Below, one piece after another: positions 7,492 to 20,029 of a stretch of DNA of 45,507 bases. The notes below the pieces were generated by a model, which was not told the DNA's origin, did no database searches, and worked only from the letters and a program-made list of their open reading frames with translations. The position numbers were made by a program, and so were the translations under genes. The number at the start of each line of letters is the position of its first letter. The stretch's first letter is position 1. Source of the stretch: Clostridia bacterium (lineage in GTDB: Bacteria > Bacillota > Clostridia > UBA1212); the NCBI GenBank assembly GCA_017848335.1, contig JAGDAX010000075.1:1-45507 (forward strand). The letters run 5' to 3'.

Positions 7492-8625
7492 ATGTATTTA
7501 ACCAGACCACCCATGGGCTTCAACACGTGGAACACCTTTGCGGACAACATCAGCGACCAGCTGGTGAGGGAGATCGCCGACCGTATGGTTTCCGACGGTT
7601 ACCTTGAATGCGGCTACAATTACCTCGTTATCGACGATTGCTGGTCACTGCACACCAGGGACGAGCAGGGCAGGCTGCAGAGCGACCCCGAGAAGTTCCC
7701 CTACGGCATCAAGGCGCTGGCGGACTACGTGCACTCGAAGGGCCTCAAGTTCGGAATGTATTCCTGCGTCGGCAATTACACCTGCGCCGGCTTCCCGGGC
7801 TCATACGAATACGAGTTCATTGACGCGAAGACTCTGGCTGAATGGGGCGTCGACTACCTGAAGCTTGACTACTGCTACAAGCCTCAGACCGAGGACGGCG
7901 CCAGGCTTTACCGCAGAATGGGCCTCGCTCTCGCGAATTGCGGCCGCGACATCGTGCTTTCCGCGTGCAGCTGGGGTGCCGATGAGACCCACAAGTGGAT
8001 CAAGTCCACAGGCGCTCAGCTTTTCCGCTCCACTGGCGACATTTTCGACAATTTCGGATCCATCAGGGAGATCTACAACATCCAGAAGAACATCTACCAG
8101 TACAACGGTCAGGGCTGCTTCAACGACATGGACATGCTGGTAGTGGGAATGAACGGCGAGGGCCACGTTGCCAACCGCGACAATTTCTGCACCCTCGAGG
8201 AATACCGCACCCACTTCTCGATCTGGGCCCTGTTCGGATCGCCGCTCATGATAGGCAGCGACATCCGCTCCCAGACTGACGCCACCAAGGCGATCCTCCA
8301 GAACAAGGCAGTCATCGCCATCAACCAGGATCCCGCCTACCGCCAGCCGTACCTCTTTATGAGCAAGCCCGGCAACGCCGACGTGTGGGTCAGGCACATG
8401 GACAACGGCGATCTGGTCTTCGGCATTTTCAATATGTCCGAGAATACCGAAATGTTCCCGCTGAGCTTCACGGACCACATCGGTCTCAACAGAACCTGCG
8501 GCGTCAGCCTCAAGCTGTTCGACGTCTGGGACATGAAGAGCCTGGGAACGTTTAAGGACATTTACGTGACACACGTGGAGCCGCACTCCTCGAAGCTCAT
8601 CAGGGCAAGGATTTGCGAGGATTAA
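7492..8625 (+). CDS. Alpha-galactosidase, glycoside hydrolase family 27
   Basis: A 377-residue GH27 enzyme, hydrolysing terminal alpha-1,6-linked galactose of raffinose-type or galactomannan side chains. The opening TRPPMGFNTWNTF is the family signature. The nucleophile is Asp126 in YLKLDYC and the acid/base is Asp183 in RSTGDIFDNF; the substrate-binding motif CFNDMDMLVVG follows. There is no signal peptide, so it is probably intracellular and acts on imported oligosaccharides. The usual C-terminal beta-sandwich is present but short. Start is supported by CAGGAGGATA upstream. It is monocistronic, 88 bases after the ATPase gene and followed by a strong terminator. Confidence 0.92.
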   Translation: MYLTRPPMGFNTWNTFADNISDQLVREIADRMVSDGYLECGYNYLVIDDCWSLHTRDEQGRLQSDPEKFPYGIKALADYVHSKGLKFGMYSCVGNYTCAGFPGSYEYEFIDAKTLAEWGVDYLKLDYCYKPQTEDGARLYRRMGLALANCGRDIVLSACSWGADETHKWIKSTGAQLFRSTGDIFDNFGSIREIYNIQKNIYQYNGQGCFNDMDMLVVGMNGEGHVANRDNFCTLEEYRTHFSIWALFGSPLMIGSDIRSQTDATKAILQNKAVIAINQDPAYRQPYLFMSKPGNADVWVRHMDNGDLVFGIFNMSENTEMFPLSFTDHIGLNRTCGVSLKLFDVWDMKSLGTFKDIYVTHVEPHSSKLIRARICED

Positions 8626-8713
8626 GGAGCGCAGCGCCGAGTGCCCAGTGCACTGCGCGGCTGCACGGTGCGCTTAGCGTGCATTTTCAAAAAGGATAAC
8701 ACGTATATACTAA

Positions 8714-8765
8714 GCGCCGCCGTTTTACCCTAATTTAAGGTAAAACGGCGGCGCGGCTCTTTTGA
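8714..8765 (+). terminator. Rho-independent terminator after alpha-galactosidase
   Basis: Arms 8714-8729 and 8739-8754 form a perfect 16-bp stem with a 9-base loop, followed by GGCTCTTTTGATT. The U-tract is modest but the stem is very strong. It separates the alpha-galactosidase gene from convergent pepF. Confidence 0.8.
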
Positions 8766-8870
8766 TTCTCCTTCATCAGGTTTCCTGTTTCCGAGCTCCG
8801 GTTTCAAGTCTCAGATCATGACTTCAGAGCATCGAAAAGTCAGCGGTCGGTAAGTCCGGCCGACGTGATA

Positions 8871-10666
8871 TCAAAACAGCTCCCCGAACTCCTCCAGCAG
8901 CTCGCCGAAGAGCTTGAGCCCGGAGTTGACCGGATCCGGTGTGCTCATATCGACGCCCGCGATCTCTGGAGCGAGATGGGATCCATTGACGAGCCTGAAG
9001 AAAGGAACTTCTTATAGGCATCCACGGCGGGCCTGCCCTCGGACAGTATCTTTTCGGCGATGGCCACGGCAGCGGAGAAGCCGGTGGCATACTGGAACAC
9101 GTAATAGTTATAGAAGAAGTGCGGTATGCGGGCCCATTCCAGGGAGATCTCTTCGTCGGATATCATGTCAGGCCCGAAGTAGCTGCGGTTGAGCTCGTGG
9201 TATTTTGCGCACAAAGCGTCGGCGGTGAGGGTGGTGCCTTCCTCTGCCATTTTGCCCATCATAAGCTCAAATTCCGCGAACATGGTCTGCCTGTAAACTG
9301 TGGACTTGAACTGCTCGAGGAAGTGATTTATGAGATATGCACGCTCCTTTTTATCCTGACTCTTTGACAGCAGGTACCGCATTAAAAGCACCTCGTTGAC
9401 GGTGGAGGCCACCTCGGCCACAAATATCACGTAATCGGAGGTGCACACCGGCTGGTTTTTGGTGCTGTGGAAGCTGTGCAGCGCGTGCCCCATCTCGTGA
9501 GCCAGCGTGAAGCATGAATCGAGGTTGTCCTTGTGGTTCAAAAGCACGTAGGGGTGAGGGTAGGACATTCCTGAGGAATACGCCCCGCTGCGCTTGCCTT
9601 CGTTCTCGTAAATATCGATCCAGCGGTTGCCAAAGCCCTGCTCGAGAATCTCGATATAGTCGGGGCCCAGCACCGAAAGTGCTTCCTTGACGACGGTCTT
9701 GGCCTCCTCGAAGGTGATCTTCTTGTCGTAATCGCTCACTATCGGCACGTACACGTCGTACATGTGAAGCTCATCCACGCCCAGAAGCTTTTTGCGCAGT
9801 GCGACGTACTTGTACATCTTATCAAAATTACGGTGAACAGCCTCGATAAGATTATGGTAAACGGTCACCGGCACCTCGGTGCGGTCCAGCGACGCCTCAA
9901 GCGTAGAGCCGTACTTCCGCATTTCAGAATAGAACACCAGCTGCTTGAACTGCGCGTCCAAAATGGCCGCCAGCGTGTTTTTGAGACTTCCGTATTTGCC
10001 GTAGACCTCCCGGAAAGCATTCTCCCTGAGTGTCCTGTCGGCGCTCTCCTCGAGAAGAACGAACGACCCGCTGCTGAGGGGATGCGCTTTGCCCTCGGAA
10101 TCCGTCACGTCCGCAAATTTGATGTCCGCATTCCTCAGGATTCCGCCGATTCTGTCGGGGCTTCCGGCTACGTCGCGTACGCGGGCAAGTATCATCTCGG
10201 ATTCTTTGCCAAGCACGTGGTCTCTGGAATGCCTGATCTGCTCCAAGGGTCTCCTGTAGACTTCCAGCTCCGGCTGCTCCTTATAAAAGCCTTCCAGCAC
10301 CGCGTCGTCAATGTCAATGATCTCCGGCGTCCCGAATGAACCGGCGCCCATTATCGCGACGTAGATATTCATTGCCTTGCCCTTGCGGATCTGGCCATCG
10401 CTGTCGCCGGTGTCCTCGTCGCTCTTAAGGCTGGAATATCCGTAAAGCTTGCCTAAATTGACGCTGATCTCATCCTGAAGCTTGAGAAACTCGAGAAGTG
10501 TCGCGGCTGACCCGGCAAGGCGGCCCTCAAAGGCCTGCAGCTTCGCGGGGTACGCCGATGCTTCCTTCAGAGCCTCCTCAAAGGCCTCGTCGCTCTCGAA
10601 AATGTCCTTCAGATTCCATGTGAATTCCTCTTTGACTTCGCTTCTCTTGGGTAATCTTTTCTCCAT
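8871..10666 (-). CDS. Oligoendopeptidase F, with a frameshift near the C-terminus
   Basis: M3B family zinc metallopeptidase that trims peptides in the cytoplasm. HEMGH at residues 390-394 gives the zinc histidines and catalytic Glu; the third ligand is in FVAEVASTVNE. The frame opened at 10666 (AGGAGG 8 bases upstream) ends at 8945 with an odd tail, SLQRSRASI. In the adjacent frame from about 8970 to the TGA at 8871-8873 the expected PepF ending continues: AGVDMSTPDPVNSGLKLFGE then LLEEFGELF. So about 29 conserved residues are cut off by one indel near 8970-8980. A recent mutation or a sequencing error would both explain this. It is the last gene of the long minus-strand run, 182 bases after dapL. 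Confidence 0.85.
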
Positions 10667-10848
10667 TTTGTAAACCTCCTTGGCAGGTTTTGTGTTAGGG
10701 AGATTATAGCATTTCAGAGGATGGGGATGCAATGCGTACTGTGAGGTGGGCAAAGTGCCAGGTGCTTTCCGGGCACGTTTCCGGGCTCGTACCTTGCGCG
10801 ATTCTCTCCGCCACCGGCCCTCCGGTCCCGGGTCTGTAGCCTTCGGTT

Positions 10849-12048
10849 TTAACCTTTCATCCTCGTCAGCAGATCAAAAATCCTCAACGCTGCCTCCTTC
10901 GTGTCCTCCGGGCTCGCGAAGGTGGAAAATCTTATAAACCCTTCGCCGGCATCGCCGAAGCCTTGACCGGGTGTGCCGACCACCTGGATCTCATTGAGCA
11001 GCAGGTCAAAGCTTTCCCAGCTGGTATATCCCTCGGGGCACTTCATGAAAATATACGGGGCGTTTCTGCCGCCGTAATACGTTACGCCCAGCCTGTCAAG
11101 CGCGTCCGTCAGATATCTCGCGTTCTGCTTGTATATCCTGATATTTTCCATGATCTCGCGCCTGCCTTCATCGCTGAAGACCGCCAGGCCGCCTTTCTGG
11201 AGAACGTAAGACACGCCGTTGGTCTTGGTGGTGCGGTTCCTCACCCACATATCGTTAAGGCAAAGGCCGCCCCGTTTCAGCTCCCCGGGGATGACCGTGT
11301 AGCCGAGCCTTGTTCCCGTGAAGCCCGCCGTTTTTGAAAGCGAGCAAATCTCGATCGCGCACGTTCTTGCGCCCTCGATCTCGAAAATACTGTGTGGCAC
11401 CGAAGGACTTTCGATGAAGGCCTCGTATGCCGCGTCGAAAAGTATTATCGAGCCGTGAAGATTCGCAAAATCCACCCACTTCCTGAGGGCATCCTTTGAG
11501 AACACCGCGCCTGTGGGATTGTTGGGCGAGCAAATGTAGATCAGATCGCCGACCGGCGTGTCGTTGTCGGGAACGGGGGCAAAGCCGTTGGCTTCGTTGC
11601 CGGTGACGTGGAAGATCCTGCGTCCGGCAATAATATTCGCGTCCACGTAGGCAGGGTAGGCGGGCTCCATGATGATCGACGACCCGGAGCTGTCGAATAG
11701 GTCCAGAATATCGCCAAGCTCATCGCTTGCGCCGCTGGAAACAAAAACGTCTCCGGGCGTGAGCTCGACGCCGCGGCCGTTGTAAAACGCGGCAATGATC
11801 TCCCGAAGCTCCGGCATACCGCACTCGGGCATATAGCCGTGGAAGGTACCTTTTTGCGCCTGGTCGGCCACCGCATTGCTGAGCGCGTCAATAACACACC
11901 ACGCCAAGGGCAGCGTCACGTCGCCGATGCCCATACGGTAGATCTTCATGCCCGGGTGTCCGGCCACGTACTTGTCGACCTTTTGCTTGATGTTGAAGAA
12001 AAGGTATGAATCCTTGAGATTTCCGTAGTTTTCGTTAAGCTTGATCAT
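10849..12048 (-). CDS. dapL: LL-diaminopimelate aminotransferase
   Basis: A 399-residue class I/II PLP aminotransferase of the DapL type, which converts tetrahydrodipicolinate and glutamate to LL-diaminopimelate in one step of lysine and peptidoglycan synthesis. N-terminal LNENYGNLKDSYLFFNIKQK and RMGIGDVTLPL are typical DapL. SPNNPTG is at 174-180 and the PLP lysine is Lys239 in SLSKTAGFTGTRLGY. It lies downstream of carB in the same direction, 168 bases apart, so co-transcription is possible. It uses the amino group of glutamate, fitting the nitrogen theme of the block. Confidence 0.93.
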   Translation of the reverse strand: MIKLNENYGNLKDSYLFFNIKQKVDKYVAGHPGMKIYRMGIGDVTLPLAWCVIDALSNAVADQAQKGTFHGYMPECGMPELREIIAAFYNGRGVELTPGDVFVSSGASDELGDILDLFDSSGSSIIMEPAYPAYVDANIIAGRRIFHVTGNEANGFAPVPDNDTPVGDLIYICSPNNPTGAVFSKDALRKWVDFANLHGSIILFDAAYEAFIESPSVPHSIFEIEGARTCAIEICSLSKTAGFTGTRLGYTVIPGELKRGGLCLNDMWVRNRTTKTNGVSYVLQKGGLAVFSDEGRREIMENIRIYKQNARYLTDALDRLGVTYYGGRNAPYIFMKCPEGYTSWESFDLLLNEIQVVGTPGQGFGDAGEGFIRFSTFASPEDTKEAALRIFDLLTRMKG

Positions 12049-12128
12049 AGCGAAGTCCTTTGTGTTTTGTTAATTGTAAAAAGGCGCCGCAAGTGCGGTG
12101 CACCGGGCAACCGCGCAGCAGACTTACA

Positions 12129-12156
12129 ACCCGCGTCCCATGACCCGCGTCCCACA
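12129..12156. repeat. 14-bp direct repeat, two units
   Basis: Two adjacent copies of ACCCGCGTCCCAYR sit in the dapL-carB spacer. Minor, but of the same character as other spacer repeats in the window. Confidence 0.6.
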
Positions 12157-12216
12157 GCTCGCGCAGCGCGCTCCGGCCTATGGCCTTTGGTCTTTAGCCT
12201 TAAGTCGGTACAGTCA

Positions 12217-15200
12217 CTAACTGAAGATCGGCGAGATCCCCATATTCACCTCTTCCAGCACGTCCAGCAGCATTCGCACCGTGTCGAGCGACGTAAGCAT
12301 GGTGACGTTGTTTTCAACGGCGCACTTCCTTATCGCGACGCCGTCGCCGTAGTGATTGCCGGATAAAATCGCGCGGGTGTTTATCACGTAGCTGGCGTAG
12401 CCGGACCTGATGGACTCAAGTATCTCGGTGGCGTCCTCGGAGGGCTTGTGGCGCACGCGCGTCCTGATGCCGCTGCTGTTCAGGTATTCCGCGGTGAGGG
12501 TGGTGGCCTCGATGTTGAAGCCCATGTCGTAAAAGCGTCTGATCAGGGGGATCGTTTCCTCCTTGTCCTCGTCGGCGACGCTCACAACGACGGTGCCGTA
12601 GGTTTTGAGGGTCAGGCCGCTGGCGATCATGGCCTTGTAGACGGCGCGGTGGAGCTTCTTGTCGTAGCCGATGGCCTCACCGGTGGATTTCATTTCGGGG
12701 GAGAGGTAGGCGTCCATGCCGCGAAGCTTCGAGAAGGAGAATGCGGGCACCTTCACGTACCACCGATCCTTCTCGGGCGGGTAAACGGCGGTGATGCCTT
12801 GATCCCTGAGGGATATGCCCAGAGACGCCAGCGTGCCTATGTCAGCCAGAGAGTATCCGGTGGCCTTCGAGAGGAAGGGCACTGTCCGCGAAGAGCGCGG
12901 GTTGACCTCGATGACGAATACGTTTTCGTCCTTGTCCACGATGAACTGGATGTTGTAGAGCCCGCGAATTCCGATGGCGAGGCCGAGCCTGACGGTGTAG
13001 TCTATGATGACCTCGCGGACCCTGCGGCTGATGCTGTAGGGCGGATAGACGCTGATGGAGTCGCCCGAATGCACGCCGGTGCGCTCCACAAGCTCCATTA
13101 TGCCGGGTATGAAAACGTCGGTGCCGTCGCAGACCGCGTCGACCTCGACCTCCTTGCCGCGAATGTACCGGTCCACCAGGACGGGCTTCTCGCGGTCGAC
13201 CTCCACGGCGGTCTTGAGATAGCTCAGGAGCTCGGTTTCCTTGGAGACTATTTGCATGGCGCGGCCGCCCAGGACGAAGCTGGGCCTTACAAGCACGGGG
13301 TAGCCTATCGACGCGGCCGCCTCCACACCTTCCCCGATGGACGTGACGGCGAGGCCCTTGGGCATGGGGATCCCCAACCCGAGAAGCAGCTCCTCAAAGA
13401 GCTCCCGGTCCTCGGCCTTGTCGATGGCCTCGCAGTCCGTGCCGATGATATTCACGCCCAGAGCGCCCAGCTTGTCGGCAAGGTTGACCGCCGTCTGGCC
13501 GCCCAGCGTCGCAATGACTCCCAGCGGCTTCTCGAGGAGAATTATATTCATTACGTCCTCGCGGGTGAGGGGCTCGAAGTAAAGCTTGTCGGAGCAGGTG
13601 TAGTCCGTGGAGACCGTCTCCGGGTTGTTGTTTATAATAATTGCCTCGTAGCCCATCTGCTTGAGCGTCATGACCGCGTGAACGGTGGAATAGTCAAATT
13701 CCACGCCCTGGCCGATCCTGATGGGGCCTGAGCCCAGCACGACTATCTTGCGGCGGTCCGTGACCCTGGACTCGTTTTCCTCCTCGTATGTGGAATAGAA
13801 GTAGGGGATGTAGCTTTCGAATTCCGAGGCGCAGGTGTCGATCATTTTGTACACCGGGAAGACGTTATTGTCGCGGCGGATGCGGTAGATCTCGTCCTCA
13901 GTCGTGCCGGCTATACGCGCGATCTCCCTGTCAGAAAATCCAAGCCTCTTGGCCCCGTAAATGATCTCCGGGATCCGGTCGGTCTCCGTATTAAGCTTAT
14001 TTGCAAGCTCCTTTTTGAGCTCCTGTTTGAGCTCCTGTTTGAGCTCCTTTTCGAGCTTCTTTTCGAAGCTGACTATCCGGTCTATCCCGTGAATAAAAAA
14101 CGCATCAATTTTTGAAATTGCGGTGATCTCCGAGGTGGAGATTCCGCGTCTCAAAAGCTCGGCAACGGCGAAGATCCTGTCGTCACGTCCTTCGACGACG
14201 TAAGAATAAAGGTCGCCGTCAGAAAGCCTTTCGAATTTAGGGTCGTAAAGCCCGTAATGGCCTGTTTCCAGCGAGCGGATGGCCTTTTGGAGACTTTCGG
14301 TGAAGGTCCTGCCGACAGCCATGGCCTCGCCGGTGGCCTTCATCTGTGTGGACAGCCTGTTATCGGCGTCCGTAAATTTATCGAAGGGGAAGCGGGGCAC
14401 TTTGGTGACCACGTAGTCGAGCGTCGGCTCGAAGGAGGCCGGAGTGTTGGCGATCATTATCTCGTCAAGAGTCATTCCCGCGCCTATCTTGGCGGAAACA
14501 CGCGCGATGGGATAGCCGCTGGCCTTTGACGCCAGAGCCGACGAGCGCGAAACGCGCGGATTCACCTCGATAAGGTAATACTTGAAGGAACCGGGGTCCA
14601 GAGCGAACTGAACGTTGCAGCCGCCTTCGATCTTGAGCGCGCGAATGATCCTGAGCGCGCTGGAGCGCAGCATCTGGTATTCCTTGTTGGTCAGCGTCTG
14701 CGAGGGGCAGACCACGATGGAGTCGCCGGTGTGGATCCCCACGGGGTCCATATTTTCCATGTTGCAGATGGTGATGGCGGAGTCGTTCCTGTCGCGCATC
14801 ACCTCGTATTCGATCTCCTTGAAGCCCTTGATGCTTTTTTCCACCAGGACCTCGCTCACCGGCGAGAGCTCCAGGGCGTTCTTCATGAGGGGAATGAATT
14901 CCTCCTCGTTGTCCGCGAAGCCGCCTCCGGTGCCGCCCAGCGTGAACGCGGGCCTGAGCACCACTGGGTATCCGATCCTTCGGGCCACCTCAAGGCCTTG
15001 CTCCAGATTATTGGCAATATCGGAGGGAAGCACAGGCTCGCCAAGGCTTTCGCAGAGCTCCTTAAACAGCTCGCGGTCCTCGGCTTTTTTTATGGATTCG
15101 GAGGAGGTTCCGAGAAGCTCAGCGCGGCATTCGCGCAGTATTCCTTTTTCCTCCAGCTGCATTGCCAGATTGAGTCCGGTCTGGCCGCCGATGCCCGGCA

Positions 15201-15459
15201 GGATCGCGTCGGGGCGCTCGTAACGTATGATCTTGGCCACGTATTCCAGCGTCAGCGGCTCCATGTAGATTTTGTCCGCGACGGCCTTGTCAGTCATTAT
15301 GGTGGCGGGATTTGAGTTAAGGAGCACCACCTCGTAGCCTTCCTCCCTGAGAGCGAGGCAGGCCTGTGTGCCGGCGTAGTCAAATTCGGCAGCCTGTCCG
15401 ATGACGATGGGGCCTGAGCCTATGACCATTATTTTATGGATATCCTGTCTTTTAGGCAT
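12217..15459 (-). CDS. carB: Carbamoyl-phosphate synthase large subunit
   Basis: This 1080-residue subunit makes carbamoyl phosphate from ammonia supplied by CarA, bicarbonate and two ATP, for pyrimidines and arginine. Both ATP-grasp halves are evident: IMVIGSGPIVIGQAAEFDYA at the N-terminus and KIVVLGSGPIRIGQGVEFDY near 560; the C-terminal 140 residues are the MGS-like allosteric domain. The start at 15459 (MPKRQDIHKI) has AGAAGG upstream; the longer frame is repeat sequence. An unusual insert in the oligomerisation domain, residues about 466-485, repeats KQEL-like tetrads. It lies 177 bases after carA with a tandem repeat between them. Confidence 0.96.
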   Translation of the reverse strand: MPKRQDIHKIMVIGSGPIVIGQAAEFDYAGTQACLALREEGYEVVLLNSNPATIMTDKAVADKIYMEPLTLEYVAKIIRYERPDAILPGIGGQTGLNLAMQLEEKGILRECRAELLGTSSESIKKAEDRELFKELCESLGEPVLPSDIANNLEQGLEVARRIGYPVVLRPAFTLGGTGGGFADNEEEFIPLMKNALELSPVSEVLVEKSIKGFKEIEYEVMRDRNDSAITICNMENMDPVGIHTGDSIVVCPSQTLTNKEYQMLRSSALRIIRALKIEGGCNVQFALDPGSFKYYLIEVNPRVSRSSALASKASGYPIARVSAKIGAGMTLDEIMIANTPASFEPTLDYVVTKVPRFPFDKFTDADNRLSTQMKATGEAMAVGRTFTESLQKAIRSLETGHYGLYDPKFERLSDGDLYSYVVEGRDDRIFAVAELLRRGISTSEITAISKIDAFFIHGIDRIVSFEKKLEKELKQELKQELKKELANKLNTETDRIPEIIYGAKRLGFSDREIARIAGTTEDEIYRIRRDNNVFPVYKMIDTCASEFESYIPYFYSTYEEENESRVTDRRKIVVLGSGPIRIGQGVEFDYSTVHAVMTLKQMGYEAIIINNNPETVSTDYTCSDKLYFEPLTREDVMNIILLEKPLGVIATLGGQTAVNLADKLGALGVNIIGTDCEAIDKAEDRELFEELLLGLGIPMPKGLAVTSIGEGVEAAASIGYPVLVRPSFVLGGRAMQIVSKETELLSYLKTAVEVDREKPVLVDRYIRGKEVEVDAVCDGTDVFIPGIMELVERTGVHSGDSISVYPPYSISRRVREVIIDYTVRLGLAIGIRGLYNIQFIVDKDENVFVIEVNPRSSRTVPFLSKATGYSLADIGTLASLGISLRDQGITAVYPPEKDRWYVKVPAFSFSKLRGMDAYLSPEMKSTGEAIGYDKKLHRAVYKAMIASGLTLKTYGTVVVSVADEDKEETIPLIRRFYDMGFNIEATTLTAEYLNSSGIRTRVRHKPSEDATEILESIRSGYASYVINTRAILSGNHYGDGVAIRKCAVENNVTMLTSLDTVRMLLDVLEEVNMGISPIFS
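14005..14064. repeat. 12-bp coding repeat inside carB
   Basis: Five 12-bp units (GAGCTCCTGTTT type on the plus strand) encode KQEL/KKEL/EKEL-type tetrads on the minus strand. The repeat keeps frame and adds a charged helical segment to CarB. Confidence 0.85.
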
Positions 15460-15518
15460 TGCGTTTGCCTTCTTCCGTAAATGTTCTGCGCTCTGATTGC
15501 TTCGTTCGTCAATATCCG

Positions 15519-15655
15519 GCGCTCTTAATGCGTTCATTCTTCAGCGCTTGGCGCTCTTAATGCGTTCATTCTCCAGCGCTTGGCGCTCTTATCGTGCCTG
15601 TCCGTCAGCGCTTTGCGCTCTTATCGCGCCTGTCTGTCAGCTCTTTGCGCTCTTC
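15519..15655. repeat. 32-bp tandem repeat in the carA-carB spacer
   Basis: Units start at 15519, 15551, 15583 and 15615, each beginning GCGCTCTTA, with a partial fifth unit from 15647 inside the carA coding sequence. Units 1 and 2 differ at one base; units 3 and 4 differ at three. The carA stop at 15637-15639 falls inside the array. Confidence 0.92.
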
Positions 15656-16728
15656 ATCGATTCAAAGAATTCGTCGAAAATATACCCGCTGTCCACGGGG
15701 CCGGGGGCGCTCTCCGGGTGATACTGCACGGTGAGGATCTTCTTCTGAGGTATCACGATGCCCTCCACGGTACCGTCAAGAAGGTTCACGTGGCTGAGCG
15801 TTATGCCGAGCTCCTCGAGGCCTTCCCGCACGACCGCGTAGGAGTGGTTCTGGGAGGTGATCTCGATGCCGCCGGTGAGGAGGTTCTTCACGGGGTGATT
15901 GCCGCCTCTGTGGCCGAATTTGAGCTTGTAAATGGACGCACCCGAAGCCAGCGAGATCAGCTGGTGACCAAGGCAGATGCCGAGCATCGGAAGCCTCCCG
16001 GACAGCTCTCTCACTGTCTCCGCCGTAACGGGAATATCCCGGGGGTCGCCGGGCCCGTTTGATACGAGAATTCCGTCGGGCGCAGATCTTAAAATTTCCG
16101 CGGCCGGCGTATCGTAAGGAAAGCTTGTGACAAACGCGCCGTGCCCCACAAGGGTCCTTCTTATGTTCTCCTTCATGCCGCAGTCGATCACCGCCACCCT
16201 GTACAAGGCGTCTGGAGAGCCGTATGACGCCGCGGCCGCAGGGGATACGTCTTTTACCTGCGTATGCGGCAGAGGCGTGTTTTGGATGATTTCAAGACCT
16301 TCTGCGACGTCCAGAGTACTTTCCGCGATAATGCAGCGGCGGCTTCCCTTGTCCCTGATGCTTCGGGTGAGCCTTCTGGTGTCGATTCCGGATATGCCGG
16401 GGATGTCAAATTCCTCCATCAGTCTGCCGAGCGTCCCGGTGGACCTGAAGTTGGAAGGGAAGTCGTTGTATTCACGGACGGCAAGAGCTCCCGCGTGGGG
16501 AAGGGCGGCCTCGTAGTCGTCCTCCGCCAGACCGTAGTTCCCGATAAGGGGGTACGTCATCACGACGCATTGCTCCTTATACGAGGGGTCCGAGATGATC
16601 TCCTGGTAGCCCGCCATCGAGGTGTTGAAGACCAGCTCCAGCACCCTTCGTGAAGAGCCTCCGAAGCCGCGGCCGCGGTAGATCTCGCCGTCCTCTGTTA
16701 TCAGTACTCGCGTAAACGGATTGTCCAT
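15637..16728 (-). CDS. carA: Carbamoyl-phosphate synthase small subunit
   Basis: A 363-residue glutaminase subunit of carbamoyl-phosphate synthase. The N-terminal CPSase small domain begins VLITEDGEIYRGRGFGG. The class I glutamine amidotransferase domain holds the nucleophile Cys252 in LGICLGHQLISLA and His337/Glu339 in VQYHPESAPG. It delivers ammonia to CarB, encoded next. ATG 16728 is preferred over a TTG at 16755 because homology starts just after it, though neither has a strong ribosome binding site. The last codons (SAKS-stop) lie inside the 32-bp tandem array. About 194 bases with a 27-bp repeat separate it from purF. Confidence 0.95.
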   Translation of the reverse strand: MDNPFTRVLITEDGEIYRGRGFGGSSRRVLELVFNTSMAGYQEIISDPSYKEQCVVMTYPLIGNYGLAEDDYEAALPHAGALAVREYNDFPSNFRSTGTLGRLMEEFDIPGISGIDTRRLTRSIRDKGSRRCIIAESTLDVAEGLEIIQNTPLPHTQVKDVSPAAAASYGSPDALYRVAVIDCGMKENIRRTLVGHGAFVTSFPYDTPAAEILRSAPDGILVSNGPGDPRDIPVTAETVRELSGRLPMLGICLGHQLISLASGASIYKLKFGHRGGNHPVKNLLTGGIEITSQNHSYAVVREGLEELGITLSHVNLLDGTVEGIVIPQKKILTVQYHPESAPGPVDSGYIFDEFFESMKSAKS

Positions 16729-16774
16729 TCTGTGCGCCGTCTTTTCGTTGTGCAAGTCATGTTATGGTCATACG

Positions 16775-16882
16775 GTGTGCCGCCTGTGTCCGGTTCATTC
16801 GGTGTGCCGCAGGTCTCCTGTACAGTCCGTGTGCCGCAGGTCTCCGGTACAGTCCGTGTGCCGTCGGTCGCAGGAACGCCGG
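16775..16882. repeat. 27-bp tandem repeat in the purF-carA spacer
   Basis: Four 27-bp units start at 16775, 16802, 16829 and 16856, each beginning GTGTGCCG. The two central units are almost identical. A multiple of three bases leaves open frames through it, but I see no real gene there. Confidence 0.88.
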
Positions 16883-16922
16883 TCGACCGGTCAACGTGAC
16901 GTCGGCAAACGTCACCGCAGTA

Positions 16923-20029
<3,107 letters not shown>

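Noticed and set aside
12448-13731. Open frame of 427 codons opposite carB
   Set aside because: It mirrors the carB coding frame; the composition is that of a shadow frame.
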